Below are positions 43,188 to 52,499 of a stretch of 64,000 nt of DNA, piece after piece. The DNA comes from Actimicrobium antarcticum (lineage in GTDB: Bacteria; Pseudomonadota; Gammaproteobacteria; Burkholderiales; Burkholderiaceae_D), in assembly GCF_039536745.1 (NCBI RefSeq), contig NZ_BAAAZE010000012.1:1-64000 (forward strand). Direction: 5' to 3'. The position numbers were made by a program, and so were the translations under genes. How positions within the stretch are numbered: position 1 is the first letter of the stretch; the number at the start of each line of letters is the position of its first letter. The notes below the pieces were generated by a model, which was given only the letters and a program-made list of their open reading frames with translations, was not told where the DNA came from and did no database searches.

Positions 43188-44026
43188 TCCGTATGCCATG
43201 GCAGCACCAGCCCCTGCGCTGCGTCATCGACGGCCGTAATCCGGATAACCGGTACCGCAGAACTCACGGCACCGAACACGGTGGCAAACGGCGCATCGAC
43301 CGCATCGCGTCCGGTACCCAGGCGCAGTAGCGCCATCGGTGGCGACACGCCGCTCGGATCAAACAGATACCAGCGCCCGCTCAGCATGACCTCGACATAC
43401 GCATGGAAGTCCAGCGGTCGCAACGACTGGTCGACACCGTAATCGATCCCGGTCACAAAACGCGCCGGCAGGTTGACCGCCCGGCATAAAGCAATCATCA
43501 GATGGGCAAAATCGCGGCACACGCCAACCTGCTCGATGATCGTGTCGAGCGCCGAGGTGCTGGCATTGGTGCTACCGGACTGGAACATCACGCGCTGCCT
43601 GATCCACTGCTGAATCGCGATGACCCGATGGTAGCCAGGCGGTATCGCACCAAACTCCCGTCCGGCCAGTGCATGCAGTCGATCGGACTGGCAATACCGG
43701 CTGGGGTAGATGTAGGTCAGTGCCTGTGGCGCCACCTGGTCGATCGGCATTTCCTGCAACGCATCGGGCGCGGCAACGTGATGCACGAGGTCGACTGTGG
43801 CTTCATAGTGCACGTTGAGCAGTCCGTTGCCGGATTGCAGTCGCAGATAACGCGAACCCGTTTCCGGTGCCGTGTAGACGGTCGATCGCACATCCTGGCT
43901 AATGTGCAGGGATTCGCTGACCACCGTTTGATAAGGCGTCTTTGCAGCGTGGATATTAAAAATGAAATCGCTTCCGCTATCGAAGATTTCGTAGCTCAGA
44001 TCTATGGAAAAGTTCAGCCGGATCAT
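43160..44026 (-). CDS. Transglutaminase-like protein
   Basis: The 288-residue protein has an N-terminal beta domain typical of bacterial transglutaminase-like proteins (residues about 1-95) and a core with the Cys-His-Asp triad: Cys in EQVGVCRDFAHLMIALCRA, His in LRPLDFHAYVEVML and Asp in GRWYLFDPSG. Such proteins act as cysteine proteases or peptide cross-linkers. It lies divergently from an ATP-grasp/alpha-E protein and a second transglutaminase, a combination known from predicted peptide-modification clusters. No signal peptide is seen. Confidence 0.88.
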   Translation of the reverse strand: MIRLNFSIDLSYEIFDSGSDFIFNIHAAKTPYQTVVSESLHISQDVRSTVYTAPETGSRYLRLQSGNGLLNVHYEATVDLVHHVAAPDALQEMPIDQVAPQALTYIYPSRYCQSDRLHALAGREFGAIPPGYHRVIAIQQWIRQRVMFQSGSTNASTSALDTIIEQVGVCRDFAHLMIALCRAVNLPARFVTGIDYGVDQSLRPLDFHAYVEVMLSGRWYLFDPSGVSPPMALLRLGTGRDAVDAPFATVFGAVSSAVPVIRITAVDDAAQGLVLPWHTDQALSSAEA

Positions 44027-44368
44027 GACGCGTATTTTTCAAAAAAAGGAGGAGTTGGTGCCGCAAACCATGAAGTCGGCGCAGAAGTATCGGCGCGGAA
44101 ACATCACCGTAGCGGCGGGCGAATATTACCAAGTATGCGACTTGTAAAGCAGTGATTCTGTGCGACAGCGAACTTATTGCCAGCTGCACGACCGGGCACA
44201 ATGACACCCGAAGAACTGCCCCCGACGAACCGGGAAGTACAGGTATGATGAGGGCCGACTCATACACAGCAACACAAGTCCACCAGCGCACTGTCAGATC
44301 TCTGCCATGCAGCCCGCTGACACGAAAAACTTTCCTGCACGACCTGGTTGGCAATTGCCTTGAAAAAA
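44027..44368. other. Divergent intergenic region of the ATP-grasp cluster
   Basis: Besides the candidate 29-codon frame at 44058-44147, the gap contains a -10-like TATGAT near 44247 without a good -35 match. No repeat or riboswitch is visible. Confidence 0.35.
44058..44147 (+). CDS. Candidate 29-aa small ORF with a strong ribosome-binding site
   Basis: AAAAAAAGGAGGA at 44041-44053 is followed 5-6 bases later by GTG (44058) and a 30-codon frame ending TAA at 44145-44147. The product would begin MPQTMKSAQKYRRGN. It lies in the divergent gap between the transglutaminase and ATP-grasp genes. The near-perfect Shine-Dalgarno is the main evidence. It may be coincidental. Confidence 0.25.
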   Translation: MPQTMKSAQKYRRGNITVAAGEYYQVCDL

Positions 44369-46885
44369 ATGAATAACTCCCTGCTTGCCGCTTACCCGCT
44401 GGCGCAGCAGCGCTACGACGAAATGTTCGAAGCCGATAGCATGCCTCGTCCGCACTGGCGCGCACTCTTCGATCACCTTGGCCGAGAACCCGCAGAAGTC
44501 ATGCGGCAACGCATCGATGCCTTGCAGCGCCAGGTACGCGAAAACGGCGTGACCTACAACATCTATGCCGACCCGAAAGGGATGACCCGACCATGGGATC
44601 TGGATGTGCTGCCGTTTATCCTGCCGCAGCAGGAGTGGGCCGGCATCGAAGCCGGCGTCATCCAGCGTGCCACCCTGCTCAACCAGATCCTCGGCGATGT
44701 CTACGGCGAACAAACCTTGCTCAAAGAAGGCTTGCTGCCGCCCGGCCTGGTCCACGGCAACGCGGGCTTCCTGCGCCCCTGCCACGGCATACGCCAGAGC
44801 GACGATATCGCCCTGCATTTCTACGCCGTCGACCTGACCCGTGCGCCGAATGGGCGCTGGTGGGTGGTCGGCGACCGCACCCAGTCACCCTCGGGTGCCG
44901 GCTATGCGCTGGAAAACCGGATCGTCATTTCGCGGGCGTTCCCGGAACTGTTCCGCGACATGAAGATCGAGCATCTGGCCGGTTTTTTTGCCCGTCTGCG
45001 CGATAGCCTGGCGCACTGGGGGCGCATTTGCGCCGCCAACCGGGGCGATGGTGCTGATGACAGCCCGCCGCTGCGCGACAGCGAACAACCGCTGATCGTG
45101 CTGCTCACACCGGGCCCTTACAACGAAACCTATTACGAACAAACCTACCTGGCGCGCTACCTCGGTTTCCCGCTGGTGGAAGGTGGTGACCTGACCGTAC
45201 GCAATGGCCTGGTCTGGCTCAAGACGCTGGCCGGACCACGTCGTGTGCACGTGATCCTGCGCCGTGTCGACGATGAATTCTGTGATCCGCTCGAACTGCG
45301 TTCGGATTCGGCACTGGGTGTCGCCGGCCTGACCGAAGCGGCGCGACGCGGCACGGTATTACTGGCCAACGGGCTCGGCTCTAACCTGCTGGAATCGGGC
45401 GCACTGCTGGGCTACCTGCCCGCCATTTCGCGCCGACTGCTGGGTGAAGAACTGAAAATGCCGTCGGTAGGCACCTGGTGGTGCGGTGAACCGGCTGCGC
45501 TGGAACAGGCCATCGATCAGCTCGATAACCTGGTGGTCAAACCCGCCTTCCCGCAACTGCGACAATTGCCGGTATTCGGTCAGGATCTGGATGCCGAGGC
45601 CCGCGCCAGCCTGATCGACGCCATGCGCGCCAGACCGCACAATTACGTAGCCCAGGAACTGGTACGCATTTCGCAGGCACCGGTCTGGCGCGGAGACCCG
45701 GCGCCGGGCCTGAATGCCTCGGTGGTAGGTTTGCGGGTCTTTGCCTGCGCCACGCCCAATGGCTATATCGTGATGCCAGGCGGACTGACTCGCGTGGCGA
45801 CCGGCGCCGATGCCCGCGTCATCACGATGCAACGTGGTGGCGCCAGCAAGGACACCTGGGTGCAGGCGCGCGGCCGGGTCAGCCAGATGAGCTTGCTGCC
45901 GAGCTCGACCGCGGCCCATGAACTGGTGCGCGGCGACACCCATCTGGCCAGTCGTGTCGTGGAAAACCTGTTCTGGTTCGGCCGCCTGTCCGAACGCTGC
46001 GACAGCACCACCCGTCTGCTGCGTAGTGCGCTGGATTTTTTGCTGAACGTGTCACCCGAATACCGCGGGGGCGAATGGGAAACTGTCCAGGCCCTGTGCC
46101 AGAAATTCGGCCTGCTCAACGAAGAACCCCACGACGACGCCGATATCGAAACCGAGTTACTGCAATCGATGGTGACTCGCAAAGGTCCCGGTCTGGCGAG
46201 CAATTTCCAGCAGTTGTATCGGGTTGCCGGCTTGCTGCGGGAGCGCCTGTCGCTGGACAACTGGCGCACGCTGAATCAGGTTGTTCAACAGCACAGCGGA
46301 ATGGGCCAGCCGCCTAGCCTTGCTGGTGCCATCACCCGACTCGACAACGCGACCAGTTCGCTGATGACCCTGTCCGGTTTCGCCAACGACGGCATGACCC
46401 GTGACAATGGCTGGCGATTCATGCAGATCGGTCGCCGTCTGGAGCGCCTGCAATTCCTCTGCACGGTCCTGCAGCACGGCATCAGCATGCCGTCTGATAG
46501 TGGCCTCGACTGGCTGCTGGAAGTCGCCGACAGTATCGTCACCTATCGCTCGCGCTACATGGCGCAACCGGAATGGCTGCCCATGCTGGACCTGCTGGTG
46601 CTCGACGACAGCAATCCGCGCTCGGTGGCTTTTCAGGTGGGTGGCCTGATCCGCAATCTCGATCGGCTTGCCGTTAATCACGGCCCCTGTGGCGCCGAAT
46701 TATTCATGCCCCTGCAAGCGCAATTGCAGGCACTGAACCCCGGTCGCGACCTGTACGCCGGCAGTGCGCCCTTGCTGAACCTGCTGCGCAAGTTGAATAC
46801 CGCCAGCATCGCGCTGTCAGACCAGATCGGCCTGCAATTTTTCAGCTACAGCGGCGCAGTCAACCTGGATACGTTTACGCCATGA
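44369..46885 (+). CDS. Circularly permuted ATP-grasp / alpha-E fusion protein
   Basis: The 838-residue protein fuses two domains often encoded separately: a circularly permuted type-2 ATP-grasp enzyme (residues about 1-480, with ILPQQEWAGIEAGVIQR, VVGDRTQSPSGAGYALENR and DNLVVKPAF) and the helical 'alpha-E' domain (about 510-835, with SRVVENLFWFGRLSERCDSTTRLLR). ATP-grasp enzymes of this type are predicted to form amide or peptide bonds. The neighbouring transglutaminases share the context described for predicted peptide-synthesis or protein-modification systems. The reaction has not been determined. ATG 44369 is preferred over an in-frame TTG upstream. It overlaps the next gene by 4 bases. 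Confidence 0.9.
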   Translation: MNNSLLAAYPLAQQRYDEMFEADSMPRPHWRALFDHLGREPAEVMRQRIDALQRQVRENGVTYNIYADPKGMTRPWDLDVLPFILPQQEWAGIEAGVIQRATLLNQILGDVYGEQTLLKEGLLPPGLVHGNAGFLRPCHGIRQSDDIALHFYAVDLTRAPNGRWWVVGDRTQSPSGAGYALENRIVISRAFPELFRDMKIEHLAGFFARLRDSLAHWGRICAANRGDGADDSPPLRDSEQPLIVLLTPGPYNETYYEQTYLARYLGFPLVEGGDLTVRNGLVWLKTLAGPRRVHVILRRVDDEFCDPLELRSDSALGVAGLTEAARRGTVLLANGLGSNLLESGALLGYLPAISRRLLGEELKMPSVGTWWCGEPAALEQAIDQLDNLVVKPAFPQLRQLPVFGQDLDAEARASLIDAMRARPHNYVAQELVRISQAPVWRGDPAPGLNASVVGLRVFACATPNGYIVMPGGLTRVATGADARVITMQRGGASKDTWVQARGRVSQMSLLPSSTAAHELVRGDTHLASRVVENLFWFGRLSERCDSTTRLLRSALDFLLNVSPEYRGGEWETVQALCQKFGLLNEEPHDDADIETELLQSMVTRKGPGLASNFQQLYRVAGLLRERLSLDNWRTLNQVVQQHSGMGQPPSLAGAITRLDNATSSLMTLSGFANDGMTRDNGWRFMQIGRRLERLQFLCTVLQHGISMPSDSGLDWLLEVADSIVTYRSRYMAQPEWLPMLDLLVLDDSNPRSVAFQVGGLIRNLDRLAVNHGPCGAELFMPLQAQLQALNPGRDLYAGSAPLLNLLRKLNTASIALSDQIGLQFFSYSGAVNLDTFTP

Positions 46886-47799
46886 TGATCACCACCGCCA
46901 GCACTATGGCAGACCCCATCCGTTACCGTGTTCTGCACGAAACGCTGACCACCTACCATCGGACCGTTACGCTCTCGCAGCAGTTTCTGCACATGACGCC
47001 GCGTTCGTTTTTGTACCAGCAAACCCAGTCGCACCAGTTGACGATCGATCCGAAACCACCCGACTGGTCCAACCGTATCGACTATTTTGGCAATGCCACC
47101 CGCTCACTGACCTTGCCTTCGCCGCATCGTGAATTGCTGGTGCTGGCTGACACGGTGGTGCTACTGACGCCGCGGCCGAGAATGACGCAGCTCGCCAATT
47201 CGCTATCCTGGGAAGAGCAACGCGCATGCCTGCTGACCACGCAGGACGCGACGTCACTGGAACCCTATGTCTTCCTGTACGAGTCGCCCCACATTTCCTG
47301 TGGCGAAGAGCTAGTGGAATACGCGTCGAGCAGTTTCACGCCCGGGCGAGCGCTGCTGGATGCCTGCATGGAATTGACCGAACGGATTTATCACGACTTC
47401 AAATACGACCCCGAAGCCACCACGATTTCCACGCCACTGATCGATGTACTGCGTGGACGTCGCGGCGTCTGCCAGGACTTTGCCCACCTGATGATAGGCT
47501 GCCTGCGTTCGCTCGGCCTTGCGTGTCGATACATCAGCGGCTACATCCTGACGACACCGCCGGCAGGTCAGCCGCGCCTCGTCGGCGCCGACGCATCGCA
47601 TGCCTGGGTCTCGGTCTATTGCGAAGGATACGGCTGGGTGGATTTTGATCCGACCAATCGTTGCCTGGTCAAGGATGAACACATTACGGTAGGCTGGGGA
47701 CGGGATTTCAGCGATGTCACACCGATGCGCGGCATCGTGCTGGGTGGTGGCGGGCAGGAGTTGCGGGTAGCGGTGACGGTGGCGTTGATGGAGAATTAG
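46882..47799 (+). CDS. Transglutaminase family protein
   Basis: The 305-residue protein starts at an ATG overlapping the ATP-grasp stop as ATGA. It has the N-terminal beta domain common to bacterial transglutaminases and a catalytic core with Cys in GRRGVCQDFAHLMIGCLRS, His in ADASHAWVSVY and Asp in GWVDFDPTNRC. It is probably cytoplasmic, since no signal peptide is visible. It should cleave or cross-link the product of the ATP-grasp partner or a shared substrate; that link is an inference from conserved gene order. Confidence 0.92.
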   Translation: MMITTASTMADPIRYRVLHETLTTYHRTVTLSQQFLHMTPRSFLYQQTQSHQLTIDPKPPDWSNRIDYFGNATRSLTLPSPHRELLVLADTVVLLTPRPRMTQLANSLSWEEQRACLLTTQDATSLEPYVFLYESPHISCGEELVEYASSSFTPGRALLDACMELTERIYHDFKYDPEATTISTPLIDVLRGRRGVCQDFAHLMIGCLRSLGLACRYISGYILTTPPAGQPRLVGADASHAWVSVYCEGYGWVDFDPTNRCLVKDEHITVGWGRDFSDVTPMRGIVLGGGGQELRVAVTVALMEN

Positions 47800-47846
47800 T
47801 CGTGCTGAGCCCTTTCACGACAGGCTTTGCCTGCGAACTCCCGCCT

Positions 47847-48028
47847 GTAGGTTGCAAAGCCCAACATGCGTCAATCTTCCTATGCTGCCAGCGGCAACGG
47901 ACGCGGTTTTTCTCCGTCGCGCTGCACCTGACCTAGTGCTTCGCAGTCGTCGCAACGTGAACTACCGACGACCGCACAACGACCTGAAGGGCGGCTTGAC
48001 GCGTGTTGGGCTTTGCAGCCCAGCCTAC
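47847..48028. repeat. MITE-like element with about 30-bp imperfect terminal inverted repeats
   Basis: The left arm 47847-47874 (GTAGGTTGCAAAGCCC...GTCAA) and the right arm 47996-48028 are reverse complements apart from one substitution and a 5-6 base indel. The 121-base interior contains a further hairpin, GTCGTCG (47946-47952) with CGACGAC (47966-47972), and no gene. The right arm contains the REP-like palindrome also seen at 27402. It looks like a non-autonomous mobile or REP-type element. Confidence 0.6.
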
Positions 48029-48128
48029 GATTCGGCAACTAAAACCACGATTTGCTTGTCGCACGAAGCCCGCGTTTTGCAGGGACTGACTTGCCGTGGT
48101 GCTGGAAAAAAACCCCGGCAGGGACAAT

Positions 48129-48166
48129 AAAAAAGACCATCCGGGTTACAGCGGATGGTCTTTTTT
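48129..48166. terminator. Rho-independent terminator after the PsiF-repeat gene
   Basis: AAAAAAGACCATCCG (48129-48143) pairs exactly with CGGATGGTCTTTTTT (48152-48166) around an 8-base loop. Acting on the minus strand it ends the PsiF-repeat gene; its symmetry also allows plus-strand termination. Confidence 0.92.
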
Positions 48167-48191
48167 ATGGTGCGTGCTGACAGCAAAACAA

Positions 48192-48695
48192 TCAGGCTGG
48201 CGTCTTCTTCAGGCACTCTTTCATGAACGCCTTGCGCTCATCGCCTTTTTTACCGGCAGCATCGGCATTGCAGGTTTTCATCTTGCTCTGTTGCGTAGCG
48301 GGGGCCGCTGCGGTAGCTGGGGTAGCTGGGGTAGCTGGGGTAGCTGGGGTAGCTGGCGTTGCCGCCGCGGCCGGAGTAGCAGCGTCCGCCTTTTTGCTCA
48401 GGCATTCCTTCATGAAGGCTTTACGTTCATCACCTTTCTTGCCGGTTGCGTCCGCATTGCAAGTTTTCATCTTGTTTTGTTGCGTAGCCGGGGTCGCAGC
48501 CGCGGCAGGGGTCACAGCCACCGCGTCGCCCTTCATGCTCAGGCATTCCTTCATGAAGGCTTTGCGTTCATCGCCCTTTTTGCCGGTTGCGTCTTTATTG
48601 CAGGTCGCCATTTTGGTTTGCTGGCCAGTAGCGGCAATGGCGGTGTTAACACAAAACGGTGCGGCGAGTAACAGGATGGCGAGGATGTGTTTCAT
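48192..48695 (-). CDS. PsiF-repeat exported protein, three repeats
   Basis: The 167-residue protein has a signal peptide (MKHILAILLLAAPFCVNTAIA) followed by three PsiF repeats of the form CNADATGKKGDERKAFMKEC, each with two cysteines spaced to form a disulfide. The linkers are low-complexity Ala/Pro/Thr. E. coli PsiF, a phosphate-starvation-induced protein, has two repeats, so this version is extended. GGAG nine bases before the ATG at 48695 fixes the start; an upstream in-frame extension is rejected. Function of the family is unknown. It lies downstream of smc on the same strand with a 95-base gap. Confidence 0.9.
   Translation of the reverse strand: MKHILAILLLAAPFCVNTAIAATGQQTKMATCNKDATGKKGDERKAFMKECLSMKGDAVAVTPAAAATPATQQNKMKTCNADATGKKGDERKAFMKECLSKKADAATPAAAATPATPATPATPATPATAAAPATQQSKMKTCNADAAGKKGDERKAFMKECLKKTPA
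48312..48356. repeat. Five perfect 9-bp repeats inside the PsiF-repeat gene
   Basis: GGTAGCTGG is repeated five times head to tail, coding on the minus strand for a run of Pro-Ala-Thr triplets between the second and third PsiF units. Because the unit is 9 bp, copy-number change keeps the frame and alters only linker length. Confidence 0.85.
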
Positions 48696-48790
48696 GGTTG
48701 ATCTCCATAAGAAAAAGTGATTGCCGCCTCCAGCTTCAGCGGCTGACCGGATTACAGCACGAATCGCCGGCACTGCGTACCAAAACGTCA

Positions 48791-51700
48791 TCACGCAGCA
48801 TCTACCTCAGCGGCAAAGCTGGTGGCCGACTCCATATCCACCGCAACGATCCGCGAGACGCCCTGTTCCTGCATCGTCACGCCGATCAATTGCTGGGCCA
48901 TTTCCATCGCGATTTTGTTATGCGAGATGAACAGGAACTGGGTATGCACCGACATGCGCTTGACCATGTTGCAGAAGCGCTCGGTATTGGCATCGTCCAG
49001 CGGCGCATCGACTTCATCGAGCAAACAGAACGGTGCCGGATTCAACTGGAACATCGAGAACACCAGAGCAGTGGCCGTCAGCGCTTTTTCGCCACCCGAG
49101 AGCAGATGGATGGTCGCGTTCTTTTTGCCGGGCGGTTGCGCCATGACCTGCACACCGGAGTCGAGGATCTCGTCGCCAGTCATGGTCAGCCGGGCCTGCC
49201 CGCCGCCAAACAGAATCGGGAACAGTTCGGCGAAATGCAGATTGACCTTGTCGAAAGTGTCTTGCAACAGCTCGCGGGTTTCCTTGTCGATGCGGTGGAT
49301 GGCGTCCTGCAGCGTGTTGATGGCTTCGGTCAGGTCGGCGTTTTGCGCATCCAGGAATTCCTTGCGCTGAGACGCCTCCGCCAGTTCGTCGAGTGCCGCG
49401 AGATTCACCGCGCCTAGCGCGATGATCGCATTCGTCAACCGCGTGACTTCGCCTTGCAAATAGGACGGTCGCAGATCGTCATGTAGCTTGCCGGCCAGCG
49501 CGACTTCATCGGCCTGCGCATCGATCAGCTGCTGCGCAAACTGCTCCTGGTTCAGTCGCGCAGCCTGTTCTTTCAATTGCAATTCCATGATGCGGTCGCG
49601 CTGCGGTTGCAGGCTGCGCTCGGATTGCATGCGGGCGTCTTCGTGCTGGCGCAGTTGCAGCGACAACTGGTCCAGCTCATGACGCGCATCAGCCAGCGCG
49701 CGCTCCTGATCCGTGCGCTTTTCAAGCAGGGACTGGAGACCGGCCTGCGCGGTTTGACCATCCAGCCCGGCCAGCTCCAGATGCCCTTGCTGCAAACTGG
49801 CCGTCAACTGTGCGGCCTGCTCACTGGCCGTGGCGATACTGCGCCGCAGTTCATCGATCTTGCTGCGCTGGCTTTTTTCGGCGTAGTCGATTTCCTGAGC
49901 CGACCGCTCCAGATCACGCAGGCGTTGTCGCGCATCGGCCAGCTGCTGTTCCTTGTGCAGGAAGTCGGTCTGGCCATCTTCGTGGGCTTCCTGGCGCTCG
50001 GCCAGTTCGCCATCAAGTTCTTCGAATGTGGCTTCGGATTCGGCCTTGATCTGTTGCTGCTCGTTTTCCTGTTCGGCGATCTCGGCCAGGTCGGCGGCGA
50101 TCTGGCCGCTGCGCTGGTTGAAGCGGGCCTGCACTTCCGACATTTTCATGACGTCGATCTGTAGCGCATGCACCGATTGGGTCAGCGTGGCGACCTGCTG
50201 CCGATATTCCTGCAGACGTTGCAGTGCCTGTGTCATGGCCGCGTCCGCCTGCACCGAGCGGCTGCGCGCGGCATCGGCCAGCAGGTACTGGGCGCGCACC
50301 TGCTTGGTCAAATTGTCGATTTCCTGCTGGCGCGCCAGCATGCCGTCCTGCTCGGAGTCGGCGGCATAAAACCGCACGCTGGACTTGCCGATCAGGTGTC
50401 CCTGGCGCGTGATGAACGACGCGCCTGCGGGCAACTTGTCGCGTCCGGCAAAGGCCGACTCGACATCGTCGGCGACATACACATTGCACAGCCAGTCCTG
50501 CATCAGATTACGCAGGCCGGGATCGCTCAGTTGCAGCAGGTTTTGTAATGGTTGCAGGCCCTCAACAGCTTCGGTGATCGGGCCCACGGTGGCCGCACTG
50601 GCAGAAAACAGCGCCAGCTTGGCCGGTGGTGCGTCATTGAAAAAAGCCTTGGCCCAGTCCAGGTTCGACAGCTCCAGCGCGGCGGTGCGTTCACGCAGCA
50701 CCGACTCCAGCGCGGTTTCCCAGCCAGCTTCGATACGCAGCTTTTGCCATAGCCGCGGCAAGCCGTCGAGCTCATGGCGGTTCAGCCACGGTTGCACTTT
50801 GCCCTGGCTTTGCACGCGCTCCTGCAACTGCTTGAGGGCGCCGAGACGGGCATCGAGACGCGCATTGCTGGCGCTTTCTGCGGCGACTTCGGCCTGGGCG
50901 CTGCGGCGCTCTTCTTCCAGCAAGGGTTGCTGGCCCTGGGCTTCATCGAGCCGCATCGTGGCTTCGTCGAGCGTGGCTTTTTTTTCTTCCAGCAGCAGCG
51001 TGGCATCCACCAGATGCGCATTGTCCGGCAGTGCCAGGCCACTTTTTTCCTGCATCAGCCGTTCGCGTCGCACTGCCAGGCCGGACAGGATATTGGCGGC
51101 ATTGCGCTGGTGCGCCGCCTCCAGTTCGATGCGCTGCTGGATCTGCATGATCTGTGCACGCGACTCGGTCGACTTTTGCTGCGCATCGCGCCACGCCTGT
51201 TCGAGCGCCGGCACCCGTTCGCTGTGCTGTTGCAGCGTCTGCCGTGATTGTTCGACCCGTTCGCCCTGCTCTTCCAGCAGCAGTTCGGATTCGGCCATGT
51301 CTTCGCCGAATTGTGCGCCCTGGCGTTGCCATTGATCGCGTTGCGCGGTCAGTGAATCGAGCTGCGATTGCAAACGGCTGCGCGATTCGATGACAAACTT
51401 GATCTCTGCTTCCAGGCTGCCGATTTCGGCATTGGTCTGGTAGAGCTGCCCCTGGGCCTGATGCATCCGGTCGCCGGCGCTGTAATGCGACTGGCGCATC
51501 TGCTCCAGTTGCAACTCGACATGGCGCAACTTGGCGGTTTCTCCCTCAAGTTCAGTCTGGGCTTTTTCGATGTCGCGGAAAAATTTCTGCTGTTCGGTGT
51601 TGGCTTCGTTCTTGCGCAGCAGCCAGAGCAATTTCTGTTTTTCTTCCTGGTCGCTTTGCATCTCCCGAAACCGGGTGGCGACCGCGGCCTGGGCCTGCAG

Positions 51701-52321
51701 TTTCTCGAGATTCGCATTCAGTTCGCGCAGGATGTCTTCGACGCGCAGCAGGTTGTCGCGGGTGTCGTGCAGACGGTTTTCGGTTTCGCGGCGGCGTTCC
51801 TTGTACTTGGACACACCGGCGGCTTCTTCCAGAAAAATCCGCAGCTCTTCCGGCCGCGCTTCGATGATGCGCGAGATCATGCCCTGACCGATGATCGCGT
51901 AGGCACGCGGCCCCAGCCCTGTGCCCAGGAAAATATCCTGGATATCGCGGCGGCGTACCGCCTGGTTGTTGATGTAATAGGTCGACGTGCCGTCGCGGGT
52001 CAGCGTGCGCTTGACGGCGATCTCGGCATACTGGCCCCATTGTCCCGACGCTTTGCCATCGGCATTGTCAAACACCAGTTCCACCGACGCCCTGCCGGCC
52101 GGTTTGCGGTGGCTGCTGCCATTGAAAATCACATCCTGCATCGATTCGCCGCGCAATTCGGACGCCTTTGATTCTCCCAGCACCCAGCGCACCGCATCGA
52201 TGATATTGGATTTGCCACAACCGTTCGGCCCCACTACACCCACCAACTGACCGGGAACCTGGAAGTTAGTGAGATCGACGAACGATTTGAAGCCAGAAAG
52301 TTTGATGGAAGTTAAGCGCAC
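48791..52321 (-). CDS. smc: Chromosome partition protein Smc
   Basis: Smc is the condensin ATPase that compacts and segregates the chromosome. The 1176-residue protein starts at GTG 52321 (RLTSIKLSGFKSFVDL) with Walker A GPNGCGKSNIIDAVRWVLGES. Long coiled-coil arms flank a hinge domain (residues about 510-660), and the C-terminal head carries the signature LLSGGEKALTATAL and Walker B CLLDEVDAPLDD. Length is normal. The gene is divergent from dapC; scpA/scpB are not in the window. Confidence 0.98.
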   Translation of the reverse strand: MRLTSIKLSGFKSFVDLTNFQVPGQLVGVVGPNGCGKSNIIDAVRWVLGESKASELRGESMQDVIFNGSSHRKPAGRASVELVFDNADGKASGQWGQYAEIAVKRTLTRDGTSTYYINNQAVRRRDIQDIFLGTGLGPRAYAIIGQGMISRIIEARPEELRIFLEEAAGVSKYKERRRETENRLHDTRDNLLRVEDILRELNANLEKLQAQAAVATRFREMQSDQEEKQKLLWLLRKNEANTEQQKFFRDIEKAQTELEGETAKLRHVELQLEQMRQSHYSAGDRMHQAQGQLYQTNAEIGSLEAEIKFVIESRSRLQSQLDSLTAQRDQWQRQGAQFGEDMAESELLLEEQGERVEQSRQTLQQHSERVPALEQAWRDAQQKSTESRAQIMQIQQRIELEAAHQRNAANILSGLAVRRERLMQEKSGLALPDNAHLVDATLLLEEKKATLDEATMRLDEAQGQQPLLEEERRSAQAEVAAESASNARLDARLGALKQLQERVQSQGKVQPWLNRHELDGLPRLWQKLRIEAGWETALESVLRERTAALELSNLDWAKAFFNDAPPAKLALFSASAATVGPITEAVEGLQPLQNLLQLSDPGLRNLMQDWLCNVYVADDVESAFAGRDKLPAGASFITRQGHLIGKSSVRFYAADSEQDGMLARQQEIDNLTKQVRAQYLLADAARSRSVQADAAMTQALQRLQEYRQQVATLTQSVHALQIDVMKMSEVQARFNQRSGQIAADLAEIAEQENEQQQIKAESEATFEELDGELAERQEAHEDGQTDFLHKEQQLADARQRLRDLERSAQEIDYAEKSQRSKIDELRRSIATASEQAAQLTASLQQGHLELAGLDGQTAQAGLQSLLEKRTDQERALADARHELDQLSLQLRQHEDARMQSERSLQPQRDRIMELQLKEQAARLNQEQFAQQLIDAQADEVALAGKLHDDLRPSYLQGEVTRLTNAIIALGAVNLAALDELAEASQRKEFLDAQNADLTEAINTLQDAIHRIDKETRELLQDTFDKVNLHFAELFPILFGGGQARLTMTGDEILDSGVQVMAQPPGKKNATIHLLSGGEKALTATALVFSMFQLNPAPFCLLDEVDAPLDDANTERFCNMVKRMSVHTQFLFISHNKIAMEMAQQLIGVTMQEQGVSRIVAVDMESATSFAAEVDAA

Positions 52322-52432
52322 GAGGTCAACAGTTCAAAGTAACGCGGGCTCTGCTGCAGCACCGCAAAAAGGCCTTCATCATAGCATCGGGCACTGGCGC
52401 GTTTGCCGTTTTGCCAAGGCCAATGAACAACG

Positions 52433-52458
52433 TTGCCGGGCGGATGCAACGTTATAAT
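52433..52458 (+). promoter_or_regulatory. Candidate dapC promoter
   Basis: A perfect -10 hexamer TATAAT lies at 52453-52458, 41 bases before the dapC start. TTGCCG at 52433-52438 is the nearest -35-like hexamer, but the 14-base spacing is short, so the -35 assignment is weak. Confidence 0.4.
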
Positions 52459-52499
52459 GGGACCAATTTTTTATCAATTTGCCACACTGCGACCACCCC

